Source: DATARH01 sp963847345
GTDB taxonomy: Bacteria; Pseudomonadota; Alphaproteobacteria; ATCC43930; CGMCC-115725
DNA length: 64,000 nt
NCBI GenBank assembly: GCA_963847345.1
Contig: CAWJZU010000020.1
Coordinates: 248,001 to 312,000, forward strand
Direction of reading: 5' to 3'
Of this stretch, positions 27,716-36,547 are shown in pieces. The notes below the pieces were generated by a model. That model made no database searches. It worked only from the letters and a program-made list of their open reading frames with translations, and was not told the origin of the DNA. The translations under genes were made by a program, and so were the position numbers. Every line of letters starts with the position of its first letter. The first letter of the stretch is position 1.

Positions 27716-28023
27716 GCTTCCAAGCAACGGCTCTGGGTACCGCAGGTTGGGTTCGATCGCGCGCGGCCGATCGAGGAAACGCGGTGGTCCGCGACAGGGG
27801 TCGAGACGGCGGCGACGAGAGCGCGGCCGGCCGCGATCGGCGTTGGGTTCTCGGTCGGCGGCCATTCCTCAGGCGCAAGATGAGAACAAAATATAAACAA
27901 ATAACCGGACGAGCCTCCGCCGGTCCGGTTTCTACCAGATCTGGTTCGATTCCTACCAGATAGAGTGTCGAAGGCCCGCGTCACCGGGTGATTTCGCCAA
28001 TTCAGGATTTTTTTACACAGAAT

Positions 28024-28068
28024 CCCATTGACCGCCCACATTTTCCCATGCTATCCCATGATCACCCA
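28024..28068. promoter_or_regulatory. MraZ operator: five CCCA (TGGG) repeats on a 10-11 base period
   Basis: CCCA occurs at 28024, 28035, 28045, 28055 and 28065; the last four are exactly 10 bases apart. On the other strand these are TGGG direct repeats, the known recognition unit of MraZ, which represses its own dcw operon. A hairpin (ACCCTCG...CGAGGGT, 28079-28105) lies between the operator and the mraZ start. Confidence 0.75.
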
Positions 28069-28160
28069 AAGGGCGAACACCCTCGTTCTGGGGGGAACCG
28101 AGGGTGTAGCCGGGCCGCCTCTTGCCGGATCGCCTGATGGGGGAGCGTTGGGGGAAGCAA

Positions 28161-28643
28161 GTGGAGCTTTTTCTTTCCACTTATGTGAACAAGGTCGACC
28201 GCAAGGGGCGAGTTTCAGTGCCGGCGACCTTTCGCTCCACCCTCGCGACCAATACTCAGCCTAACCTCCTGGTTGGGTTTCCGTCGCTTCGCGTGCTGGC
28301 AGTCGAGTGCACCGGCAGCGATCGCATGCAGGAAATGCAGGACCGCATTGACACGCTAGAGCAGTTCTCGGAGGAATACGAGAACCTGACACAAATATTC
28401 GCCGATGCTCACCAAATGTCGATGGATCCGGAAGGGCGCGTCGTCCTGCCCGAGCGGCTGAAGGAACATGCCGGGATCGGCGACGAGGTCGCCTTTGTCG
28501 GGCTCGGCGCGATGTTTCAGCTGTGGGACCCGGCCCGCTACGAGGAGCACCGCGCCGCGGTCCGCGAACGCTCGCGCCGCCAGGGGACGACATTGCCACC
28601 GCGCGGCGGAGCGGCCCGGCGTCCGGGCAGTGCCGAGGCGTGA
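28161..28643 (+). CDS. mraZ: Transcriptional regulator MraZ
   Basis: A 160-residue AbrB-fold protein with the two tandem MraZ domains: VELFLSTYVNKVDRKGRVSVP at the start and MSMDPEGRVVLPERLKEHAGI in the second half, each with the DxxGRxxxP loop. It binds repeated TGGG units in its own promoter. I place the start at GTG 28161, which gives the near-universal ELFLS N-terminus; in-frame ATG 28137 and TTG 28122 are alternatives. The C-terminal 25 residues are basic and low in complexity. It is the first gene of the division cluster. Confidence 0.93.
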   Translation: MELFLSTYVNKVDRKGRVSVPATFRSTLATNTQPNLLVGFPSLRVLAVECTGSDRMQEMQDRIDTLEQFSEEYENLTQIFADAHQMSMDPEGRVVLPERLKEHAGIGDEVAFVGLGAMFQLWDPARYEEHRAAVRERSRRQGTTLPPRGGAARRPGSAEA

Positions 28644-28705
28644 CCCGGGCCCGCGCGAGGCTGTCGCGGCCGCAAGCGCGGAAGGGAAAGCCGCGCCGAG
28701 CGGCG

Positions 28706-29787
28706 ATGTCATGCGCCCTCGAACGGGACTCCGGCCACATCCCTTCTGAGCGCGTCGGGCCGACTCCGCTCGCCGCCGACCAAAAAGTCGCAACGCACGT
28801 GCCGGTGCTGCTCGATGCCGTGATCGAGGCGCTCGCGCCGCGCGATGGCGGCGTCTATGTCGACGGCACGTTCGGCGCGGGCGGCTACAGCGCGGCGCTG
28901 CTCGCGGCGGCGCGGTGCCGCGTCGTCGGGATCGACCGCGATCCCGACGCGTTGCGTCGCGGGGCCGGGCTCGCCGCCGCGCATCCCGGGCGTCTTCAGC
29001 TGGTCGAGGGCCGGTTCGGCGACATGGAGCGGCTCCTCGCAGCGGCATCGCCCGACTCAATCGGCGGTGGCCCGATCGCCGGGGTCGCGCTCGATCTCGG
29101 CATCTCGTCGCCGCAGCTCGACGCCGCCGAGCGCGGCTTTTCGTTCCGGCTCGACGGACCGCTCGACATGCGCATGGGCGGCGACGGCGAGAGCGCGGCG
29201 GATCTTGTCGCGCGTCTCGGCGAAGACGAGCTCGAGCAGGTGATTCGCAGATTCGGCGAGGAGCGATTCGCCCGCCGTGTCGCGCGGGCGATCGTCGCGG
29301 CGCGTCAATGCGCCCGATTCGCCGCACCGGCGAGCTGGCCGAGATCGTGCGCGCCGCGATTCCGAAGCGTGAACCCGGAATTGACGCGGCCACGCGCACA
29401 TTTCAGGCGCTGCGCATCGCGGTTAACGACGAATTGCGCGAACTCGACCGCGGATTGGCGGCGGCCGAGCGGCTGCTGGCACCGGGAGGCCGTCTCGCGG
29501 TGGTTTCGTTTCACTCGCTCGAGGATGCCCGAGTAAAATCATTTCTGCGCGAGCGCAGCGGCGGCGCGGCGGCAGTGTCCCGTCATATGCCCGCGCTTGC
29601 GGCGACAAGGCCGCCGAGTTTTCGTCTGCTCGGGCGACGGGCGGTGCGGCCGGACGCGGACGAGGTCGAGCGCAATCCGCGCGCCCGCTCGGCGCGGCTG
29701 CGGGCGGCCGAACGCACTTTGGCGCCGCCGTGGGGGAACGGCGGTGTCGCTGGGGGACATGAGGTCGGCAGGGGGACAATCGCATGA
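28706..29787 (+). pseudogene. rsmH: 16S rRNA (cytosine-1402-N4)-methyltransferase RsmH, one-base deletion frameshift
   Basis: Family motifs are HVPVLLDAVIEAL, the SAM loop DGTFGAGGYSAALL, DLGISSPQLD and FSFRLDGPLDMRM in the first frame, and then RRTGELAEIVR, ATRTFQALRIAVN, GGRLAVVSFHSLEDARVK in the next. The switch falls at about 29305-29312 (after AIVAAR); adding one base in GTCAATG restores a single protein of about 360 residues. RsmH methylates C1402 of 16S rRNA. The ATG at 28706 is the best of several starts. The end overlaps ftsL by four bases. The indel may be a sequencing error rather than true inactivation. Confidence 0.87.
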
Positions 29788-30677
29788 CAAGGTTGGGGGT
29801 CGTGTTCTGGGGCGGGTTGGTGCTGGCGAGCGGATTTGCGACCTTCAATGTCAAGTACGCGGTCCAGAGTATCGACGACGAACTCGCCCGCGTGCGCCGG
29901 CAGACCATCGCCGATCAGCAGGAGATCCGCGTGCTATCCGCGGAGTGGGCCTATCTGAACCAGCCGGAGCGGCTCGCTCAGCTGAACCAAAACCTCCTGC
30001 AGCTGGCCCCGATGACCACGAAGCAGCTGCAGGGACGGGTCGAGGAGATTGCGTTGCGCGTGCCGCGCGCCCCGGGCGCCGATGCGGCGCCGCAGACGAT
30101 GATGGCCGCGACGCCATCGACGGAGCCGTCGCGCATCGAGACATTGCTTGCCGCTGCTTCTGCCGTGCCGCCGCTCTCCGCCGCTTCTTCCCGAACGGTT
30201 CGCGCCGGCGAAGCGCCGGCCGCCAGCGCCCAGGTCGCCGGGGGCGCAGCGCATGCAGCCGGTGCAACCGGCACGGAAACCGTCGGAGCCGAGGCGCAGC
30301 TCGCCGACATGGCGAGCGACACACGGTCCGCGGACGCCGACAGGGCGGTGGCGCTGGCCGAGGCGCTGAGCCTGCTCGGTATCGATGCCGGCGCGCTTCA
30401 CCCGCAGAATTGGTGGGCAAAGGCGGCTCCGATTGCCACGGCGCATGCCGCGGAGGCTCGCGGCGGCGACGCCAAGGGCGGTGGGACGGGGGTTGCCGAC
30501 GTCGCGGCGGGCGCGACGCGAACCGCCGACACCGCGAAGGACGCGGCGGCCGCCCTGGCCGAGGCGGTGCGTGTGCTCGGCGGCGACAGCGGCGGGCAGA
30601 GTCCGCGGGTGCGGCTGGCCAAGGCGTCCCCGGCCTCGCTCGACATGCTGATCTCGAAAATCGCCGATAGCCACTGA
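29784..30677 (+). CDS. ftsL: Cell division protein FtsL with long Ala-rich C-terminal extension
   Basis: A 297-residue protein in the FtsL position. Residues 5-21 form the single membrane helix (GVVFWGGLVLASGFATFNV), followed by a short leucine-zipper-like coiled coil (SIDDELARVRRQTIADQQEI) and WAYLNQPERLAQLNQNLLQL, the alphaproteobacterial FtsL core. After about residue 85 the remaining 210 residues are Ala/Gly/Thr-rich with two similar segments (AVALAEALSLLGIDAG and AAALAEAVRVLGGDSG). FtsL recruits FtsQ/FtsB and activates FtsWI. Typical FtsL proteins are only 90-150 residues, so the extension is unusual. Confidence 0.8.
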   Translation: MTRLGVVFWGGLVLASGFATFNVKYAVQSIDDELARVRRQTIADQQEIRVLSAEWAYLNQPERLAQLNQNLLQLAPMTTKQLQGRVEEIALRVPRAPGADAAPQTMMAATPSTEPSRIETLLAAASAVPPLSAASSRTVRAGEAPAASAQVAGGAAHAAGATGTETVGAEAQLADMASDTRSADADRAVALAEALSLLGIDAGALHPQNWWAKAAPIATAHAAEARGGDAKGGGTGVADVAAGATRTADTAKDAAAALAEAVRVLGGDSGGQSPRVRLAKASPASLDMLISKIADSH

Positions 30678-32452
30678 TGGCCGCGGCCCCGCGGATCGAC
30701 GAAGACCTGTTCCGGCCGCGGCATTTCCGGCCGCCGTCGGCCGGTGCCCCGGTCGTCGCCGACGAGCGTCACGCCGTCGCGATTGAGACCTGCCGCGCCC
30801 GGCTGGTCATGGTGGCGGTCGTGTTCGCGATCGTGTTCCTGGTCGTGACGGTGCGCCTCTTGGCGATGCCGCTGGTGTTGGGCGGCTCCGGAGAAGTTTA
30901 TACGGGACGGGTCCGCCCGGCCGAGCCGTCACCACCGGCGCGCGCCGATATCGTCGATCGCAACGGCCAGCTGCTGGCGACCACCCTCGTCGCGCCCTCG
31001 CTCTACGCCGATACCCGCCATATCCCGGATGCGCGCGAGGCGACGCGGGCGATTCTGTCGGTTCTGCCGCAGCTGAACGCAGCCGACGTTTACGAAAAGC
31101 TGACCTCGGGCAAGAGCTTTGTCTGGATCAAGCGCCGCCTGACGCCGACGCAGCAGTATCAGGTCAACAGCCTTGGCATTCCGGGGCTGCAATTCATCAA
31201 CGAAGAGCGCCGGGTTTACCCGTACGGCGATCTGGCCTCGCACGTCGTCGGGTTCTGCGGCATCGACAACAACGGGCTGGCCGGGATCGAGCGGGCGCTC
31301 GACGAGACGGTGAAGAGCAGCACGGGGCCGCTGCAGCTCTCGCTCGACGCCCGCGTGCAATTCATCGTCCACGACGAGCTGCAAAAGGTCATCAACGACT
31401 TCAGCGCCAAGGGCGGCGCCGGGATCGTCATGGACGTCAATACCGGCGAAATCATCGCGATGGTGTCGCTGCCCGATTTCGACCCGAACCATCCCGGCCG
31501 GATCGACCCGAAAATGTCGCCGGCCGACGCCAAGGATCGGGTTTTCAACAAGATCACGCTGGGTGCCTACGAGCTTGGCTCGGTCTTCAAGACGTTCAAT
31601 ACCGCGATGGCGCTCGATGCCGGCACCGCGACGATGACAAAGCAATACGATGCCGTCCATAACATCAATATCGGCCGGTTCACGATTACCGATTATCACG
31701 GCAAGCACCGCTATCTGAGCGTGCCCGAAGTCTACATGTACTCGTCCAATCTCGGCTCGGCGCGGATGGCTTTGGAAGCAGGGGCGGAGCGGCAGCGCAG
31801 CTTTCTCGGACGCCTCGGGCTCTTGAAGCCGGTGCCGATCGAATTCGATGAGGTCGCGAAGCCGCAATTCCCGAAACGATGGCGCGAAGTCAACGTGATC
31901 ACGATCGCTTACGGCCACGGTATCGCGGTGACGCCGTTGCACGCGATGACCGCCGTGTCGGCAATCGTCAATGGCGGTATCTTGCGCCCGCCGACGCTGC
32001 GCAAATTGGCGCCGGACGAAGTCCCCGCCGGAACACGCGTGATGTCGCCGAAGACCTCCGAGCAGATGCGCAAGCTGATGCGGCTGGTCGTGCAATACGG
32101 GACCGCCAAACAGGCCGCCGCGCCGGGTTATGTCGTCGGCGGCAAGACCGGCACGGCGGAAAAGAACATCGGCGGGCATTATTACCAAAAGAAATTGCTG
32201 TCCGATTTTGTCGGCGCGTTCCCGATGAACGATCCGAAATACGCTCTGCTGATGCTGGTGGACGAGCCGCACGGGACGAAAAAGAGTTTCGGGTATGCGA
32301 CAGCGGGATGGACCGCGGCGCCGGCAACGGGCCGCATTATCCAGCGCATTGGGCCGCTCCTCGGCGTGCAGCCGGTGGACGAGGCATCGCCGGCGGTGGT
32401 GCGGGCGTTGACGGTCGAGAGCTTGCAGGGAAAGCGGATTGACTCTTATTGA
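30677..32452 (+). CDS. ftsI: Septal peptidoglycan transpeptidase FtsI (PBP3)
   Basis: A 591-residue class B penicillin-binding protein. A membrane anchor lies at about residues 48-70, followed by the dimerisation domain (RADIVDRNGQLLATTL) and the transpeptidase domain with SxxK (GSVFK), SxN (SSN in YMYSSNLGSARMAL) and KTG (GGKTGTAEKN). It crosslinks septal peptidoglycan with FtsW. Its ATG overlaps the last base of the ftsL stop, and its end overlaps murE by 14 bases. Confidence 0.95.
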   Translation: MAAAPRIDEDLFRPRHFRPPSAGAPVVADERHAVAIETCRARLVMVAVVFAIVFLVVTVRLLAMPLVLGGSGEVYTGRVRPAEPSPPARADIVDRNGQLLATTLVAPSLYADTRHIPDAREATRAILSVLPQLNAADVYEKLTSGKSFVWIKRRLTPTQQYQVNSLGIPGLQFINEERRVYPYGDLASHVVGFCGIDNNGLAGIERALDETVKSSTGPLQLSLDARVQFIVHDELQKVINDFSAKGGAGIVMDVNTGEIIAMVSLPDFDPNHPGRIDPKMSPADAKDRVFNKITLGAYELGSVFKTFNTAMALDAGTATMTKQYDAVHNINIGRFTITDYHGKHRYLSVPEVYMYSSNLGSARMALEAGAERQRSFLGRLGLLKPVPIEFDEVAKPQFPKRWREVNVITIAYGHGIAVTPLHAMTAVSAIVNGGILRPPTLRKLAPDEVPAGTRVMSPKTSEQMRKLMRLVVQYGTAKQAAAPGYVVGGKTGTAEKNIGGHYYQKKLLSDFVGAFPMNDPKYALLMLVDEPHGTKKSFGYATAGWTAAPATGRIIQRIGPLLGVQPVDEASPAVVRALTVESLQGKRIDSY

Positions 32453-33938
32453 GCTGACCGCCGCCGCCGGAGTTGCCGGGCCGGTTTTGCACGCGCCGAC
32501 CGGCAATCGCGAGATCGCCGGGATTACCGCCGATTCGCGCCGGGTCGAGCAGGGTTTTCTGTTCGCGGCGCTGCGCGGCACGAAAACCGACGGTCGCGTC
32601 TTCGCGTGCGAGGCGGTGGCCCGCGGCGCGGTCGCGATCCTCACCGACAACGCCGATGCGCTGGCCCTCGACGCCGACACACGCGGCCGCGTCGCGATCG
32701 TCATCGACCCCAACCCGCAGCGCCGTCTGGCGCTGCTCGCGGCGCGGTTCCACGGCCGCCAGCCGAAGACAATCGCCGCCGTCACCGGCACCAACGGAAA
32801 AACGTCGGTGGCGCATTTCACGCGCGAGATCTGGACAGGGCTCGGACATAAGGCGGCGAGCCTCGGTACGCTCGGCCTGGTGTCGCCGGACGGGAGGCGC
32901 CCCGGCGCGCTGACCACGCCGGACCCGGTCGCATTGCATCGTGATCTAGCGGAATTGGCCCGCAACGGCGTCGAGCACGTCGCGATCGAGGCGTCGAGCC
33001 ACGGTCTCGCGCAGTTCCGGCTGGACGGGATTTCTCCGTCGGCGGCGGCTTTCACGAATTTGACGCGCGACCATCTCGACTATCACGGCGACATGGAATC
33101 GTATCGCGCGGCGAAATGGCGGCTGTTCGGTGAGTTGCTAACCGCGGGCGGGGCCGCCGTTCTGAATGCCGACAGCCCCGAATTCGCCGCCCTCGCGGCG
33201 CTGTGCCGCGGCCGCGGCCTCGATGTCATCCGCTACGGCCACGAGCCGGGCGGCGAACTGCGCATCGTCGAGCTTGTGCCGCTGCCGTCGGGACAGCGCC
33301 TGGCAATCGAGGTGTTCGGCGAGCGTAGCGACATCGACCTGCCGCTGGTCGGCGAATTCCAGGCGTCAAACGTCCTGGCCGCGCTCGGGCTGGTGATTGC
33401 GACGGGCGCGGTGCCGCGGGCAGCGGTGGCCGTGCTGCCGCGCCTCGGCGGCGTGCCCGGACGAATGCAGTTTATCGGCAAGACGGGCGGCGAGAACGGG
33501 GCCGGCGCCGCCGTCTTTGTCGATTATGCCCATACGCCGGATGCGCTGGCGACGGTGCTGAACGCGCTGCGCCCGCATACCGAGCGGCGGCTCGCTGTCG
33601 TGTTCGGCGCCGGCGGCGACCGCGACCGGGGCAAGCGGCCGCTGATGGGGCGCGTCGCGACCGATCTCGCCGATCTCGTCTACGTCACCGACGACAATCC
33701 GCGCGGCGAGGATCCGGCCGAAATCCGCCGCGCGATTCGGGAGGCGGCACCGGGCGCGGTCGAAATCGGCGACCGCCGCGAGGCGATCGGTGCGGCGATC
33801 GCGGAACTGCGCTGCGGCGACGTGCTCGTGATCGCCGGCAAGGGGCACGAAACCGGGCAGATTGTCGGCGGCGAGATTCTGCCGTTCGACGACGCGACCG
33901 TGGCGCTGGAGGCCTTGGGCGCGGCGGGCCGACGATGA
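32439..33938 (+). CDS. murE: UDP-N-acetylmuramoyl-tripeptide synthetase (meso-DAP-adding) MurE
   Basis: A 499-residue Mur ligase that adds meso-diaminopimelate to UDP-MurNAc-L-Ala-D-Glu. The ATP loop TGTNGKTSVAHF, the substrate region EASSHGLAQFRLDG, NLTRDHLDYH and VDYAHTPDAL are all present. DDNPRGEDP in the C-terminal domain is the motif that selects meso-DAP over lysine. Translation starts at TTG (MTLIELTAAAG) inside the end of ftsI. The C-terminus (LPFDDATVALEALG) is complete, so the absence of murF downstream is not caused by a fusion into murE. Confidence 0.95.
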   Translation: MTLIELTAAAGVAGPVLHAPTGNREIAGITADSRRVEQGFLFAALRGTKTDGRVFACEAVARGAVAILTDNADALALDADTRGRVAIVIDPNPQRRLALLAARFHGRQPKTIAAVTGTNGKTSVAHFTREIWTGLGHKAASLGTLGLVSPDGRRPGALTTPDPVALHRDLAELARNGVEHVAIEASSHGLAQFRLDGISPSAAAFTNLTRDHLDYHGDMESYRAAKWRLFGELLTAGGAAVLNADSPEFAALAALCRGRGLDVIRYGHEPGGELRIVELVPLPSGQRLAIEVFGERSDIDLPLVGEFQASNVLAALGLVIATGAVPRAAVAVLPRLGGVPGRMQFIGKTGGENGAGAAVFVDYAHTPDALATVLNALRPHTERRLAVVFGAGGDRDRGKRPLMGRVATDLADLVYVTDDNPRGEDPAEIRRAIREAAPGAVEIGDRREAIGAAIAELRCGDVLVIAGKGHETGQIVGGEILPFDDATVALEALGAAGRR

Positions 33939-34055
33939 TCATTCGCGGCGGTTGTCGGATCACTTCAATAGGATTATGGCTGGATTTGCCGCCGGCGGTG
34001 GCCAAGCCCTTGCGGGCGGCTATTTCTGCGCCGCCGTCGTCGGAAACATAGGCGA
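33939..34055. other. murE-mraY gap where murF is normally found: no murF
   Basis: Only 117 bases separate murE from mraY. In this cluster murF (about 1.4 kb) normally lies here. None of the frames in the gap shows a Mur ligase start or end; a 38-codon frame opening at 33935 has no family resemblance. Nothing else is seen. Confidence 0.85.
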
Positions 34056-35144
34056 ATGCTTTATCTGCTCCTTTACCCGCTTTCCGATCAGTTCGGCGCC
34101 TTCAATGTCTTTCGCTATATCACCTTCCGTTCGGGCGGGGCGGTCGTCACTTCGCTGCTGATCAGTTTCATCTTCGGCCCGAACCTGATCGCTTGGCTGA
34201 GATCGGTGCAGCGCGAGGGCCAGCCGATTCGCGAGGACGGGCCGCAGAGCCACCTGATCCGTAAGAAAGGGACGCCGACGATGGGCGGCTTCCTGATCCT
34301 GAGCGCGCTGACGGTCTCGACGATCCTGTGGGCCGATCTGCGAAACCCCTATGTGTGGATCGTGCTCGGCGTCACGGTCGGGTTCGGTCTGATCGGGTTT
34401 TTCGACGATTACCGCAAACTGACGCGGCGCTCGCACCACGGCATGCCGGGCCGCGTCAAGCTGCTGCTGCAAATCCTGCTTTCGACCGTGGCTTGTGTGG
34501 CGCTGGCTTTTGTGACGCGCTCGTCGGTGGCCAATACGCTGGCGGTGCCGTTCCTCAAGGACATGCTCTTAAATCTGGGCTGGTTTTTCGTGCCGTTCGG
34601 CGTGCTGGTGATCACCGGCGCGTCGAACGCGGTCAATCTGACCGATGGGCTCGACGGGCTGGCGATCGGGCCGGCGATGATCGCGGCGGCATCCTTCGCG
34701 GTGATCGCCTATCTGGTCGGCAATTCGGTCTACGCGACGTATCTGCAGCTGCACCATGTCCCGCGCGCCGACGAGCTGATGGTGTTTTCGGCGGCAATGG
34801 TCGGGGCGAGCCTCGGGTTTCTGTGGTTCAACGCGCCGCCGGCCAGCGTGTTCATGGGCGACACCGGGTCATTGTCGATTGGCGCGGCGCTCGGCACGAT
34901 CGCCATCATTACCAAGCACGAGCTGGTCCTCGTCATCATCGGGGGCCTGTTTGTGCTGGAAGCGGTCTCGGTGATCGTGCAGGTCGCCAGCTTCAAATCG
35001 ACCGGCCGCCGCGTTTTCCGGATGGCGCCGCTGCACCACCATTTCGAGCAGCTGGGCTGGGAGGAACCGAAGATCGTGATCCGCTTCTGGATCATCGCAA
35101 TCATTCTGGCGATTGCCGGGCTGTCGACACTGAAGCTGCGGTGA
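34056..35144 (+). CDS. mraY: Phospho-N-acetylmuramoyl-pentapeptide transferase MraY
   Basis: A 362-residue, ten-helix membrane enzyme that makes lipid I. Motifs: SHLIRKKGTPTMGG, the Asp pair GFFDDYRK, NAVNLTDGLDGLA, SVFMGDTGSLSIG and MAPLHHHFEQLGW. All catalytic aspartates and the HHH motif are present. It starts MLYLLLYPL at 34056 and ends overlapping the GTG that precedes murD. Its natural substrate is the MurF product, which makes the missing murF more notable. Confidence 0.96.
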   Translation: MLYLLLYPLSDQFGAFNVFRYITFRSGGAVVTSLLISFIFGPNLIAWLRSVQREGQPIREDGPQSHLIRKKGTPTMGGFLILSALTVSTILWADLRNPYVWIVLGVTVGFGLIGFFDDYRKLTRRSHHGMPGRVKLLLQILLSTVACVALAFVTRSSVANTLAVPFLKDMLLNLGWFFVPFGVLVITGASNAVNLTDGLDGLAIGPAMIAAASFAVIAYLVGNSVYATYLQLHHVPRADELMVFSAAMVGASLGFLWFNAPPASVFMGDTGSLSIGAALGTIAIITKHELVLVIIGGLFVLEAVSVIVQVASFKSTGRRVFRMAPLHHHFEQLGWEEPKIVIRFWIIAIILAIAGLSTLKLR

Positions 35145-35149
35145 AGACG

Positions 35150-36547
35150 ATGATCGTCGTCGAGGGGTTCTCCGGAAAACGGGTGGCGGTTCTGGGCCTG
35201 GCGCGCTCGGGGCGTGAAGCGGTGCGCGCGCTGCGGGAAGGCGGCGCCGAGGTTCTGGCCTGGGACGACGGCGTCAAGGCGCGCGAGGCCGCCGCCGCCG
35301 CGGTGAAGCTGGTCGATCTGGGGAGCATCGATTGGAGCGGCGTCGCGGCGCTGGTGCTGTCGCCCGGCATCCCGCTGACCTTCCCCGAGCCGCATCCGGC
35401 GGTGCGGCGCGCGCGCGAGGCCGGCGCCGAGATCGTCGGCGACATCGAACTGCTGGGACGGGCGCAGCCGGAGGCGCGCTATGTCGGGATCACCGGCACC
35501 AACGGCAAATCGACGACCACGGCGCTGATCGGACATATTCTCGTGGAGGCCGGGAGGCGCGTCGGAATCGGCGGCAATCTCGGACCGCCGGCGCTGTCGC
35601 TGGCGCCGCTTGGTGCGGACGGAATCTACGTCTTGGAAGCGAGTTCGTTTCAGCTCGACCTGATCGACACGCTCGCCTTCGATGTCGCGGTGCTGCTCAA
35701 CGTCACTCCCGACCATCTGGAACGGCACGGCGACATGGCCGGATATATCGCGGCGAAGAAGCGCATTTTCGCGCGGCAGAGCGCCGGTGCGACGGCTGTT
35801 ATCGGCATCGACGATGCGATCTGCCGCGATATTGCCGAGGAATTGCGGCGCGACGGCAACGCAAGAGTGATCCCGATTTCGGCGATGCGGGCCGCGGCGG
35901 GCGGCATTTACGCCGAGGATGGCTGGCTGATCGATGCGACCGGCGAACGGCCCGAGCGCGTTCTCGATCTTGCCGAAGCCGAGCGCCTGCCAGGATCGCA
36001 CAACGCGCAGAACGCCGCGGCGGCGTATGCGGCGGCGTGTGCGCTCGGCATCGAACGCGGTCTCGCCGCGTCGGCGATCCGCTCGTTTCCCGGCCTTGCG
36101 CACCGCCAGGAGCTGGTCGGCACGATCGGCGGTGTCAGGTACATCAACAATTCGAAGGCGACCAACGCCGACGCGACCGAAAAGGCGCTGGCCTGCTACG
36201 ACGCGATCTACTGGATCGTCGGCGGCTTGGCGAAGGCGGGCGGCATAGCATCGCTGACGCCGTATTTCGGGCGCGTGCGGCACGCGTATCTGATCGGCGC
36301 CGCGACCGAGGAGTTCGCCGCGACGCTTGGCGACGCGGTGCCGTTCACCCGCGTTGGCGAGCTTGCCGCCGCGCTCGCCGCGGCGCATGCCGACGCGCAG
36401 CGCGACAATGTGAAGGGCGCGGTGGTGCTGCTGTCGCCGGCCTGTGCGTCGTACGACCAGTTTCCGAACTTCGAGGTCCGCGGCGACCGGTTTCGCGAGC
36501 TTGTCGCGGCACTGCCCGGGGCCGCGCAGCCCGAGGGGTCGCCATAA
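35150..36547 (+). CDS. murD: UDP-N-acetylmuramoylalanine-D-glutamate ligase MurD
   Basis: A 465-residue Mur ligase adding D-Glu. The N-terminal Rossmann domain has KRVAVLGLARSGREAVRAL; the ATP loop is TGTNGKSTTTALIGH; further landmarks are LEASSFQLDLI, NVTPDHLERHG, GLAHRQELVG, NNSKATNADAT and LLSPACASYDQF. An in-frame GTG at 35141 overlaps the mraY stop (GTGA) and is an alternative start; ATG 35150 is given. The stop overlaps the ftsW start. Confidence 0.95.
   Translation: MIVVEGFSGKRVAVLGLARSGREAVRALREGGAEVLAWDDGVKAREAAAAAVKLVDLGSIDWSGVAALVLSPGIPLTFPEPHPAVRRAREAGAEIVGDIELLGRAQPEARYVGITGTNGKSTTTALIGHILVEAGRRVGIGGNLGPPALSLAPLGADGIYVLEASSFQLDLIDTLAFDVAVLLNVTPDHLERHGDMAGYIAAKKRIFARQSAGATAVIGIDDAICRDIAEELRRDGNARVIPISAMRAAAGGIYAEDGWLIDATGERPERVLDLAEAERLPGSHNAQNAAAAYAAACALGIERGLAASAIRSFPGLAHRQELVGTIGGVRYINNSKATNADATEKALACYDAIYWIVGGLAKAGGIASLTPYFGRVRHAYLIGAATEEFAATLGDAVPFTRVGELAAALAAAHADAQRDNVKGAVVLLSPACASYDQFPNFEVRGDRFRELVAALPGAAQPEGSP

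Noticed and set aside
33862..34161. Frame through the murE-mraY gap as a murF remnant
   Set aside because: The sequence (IMAGFAAGGGQALAGGYF) has no Mur ligase motif and overlaps murE and mraY out of frame.
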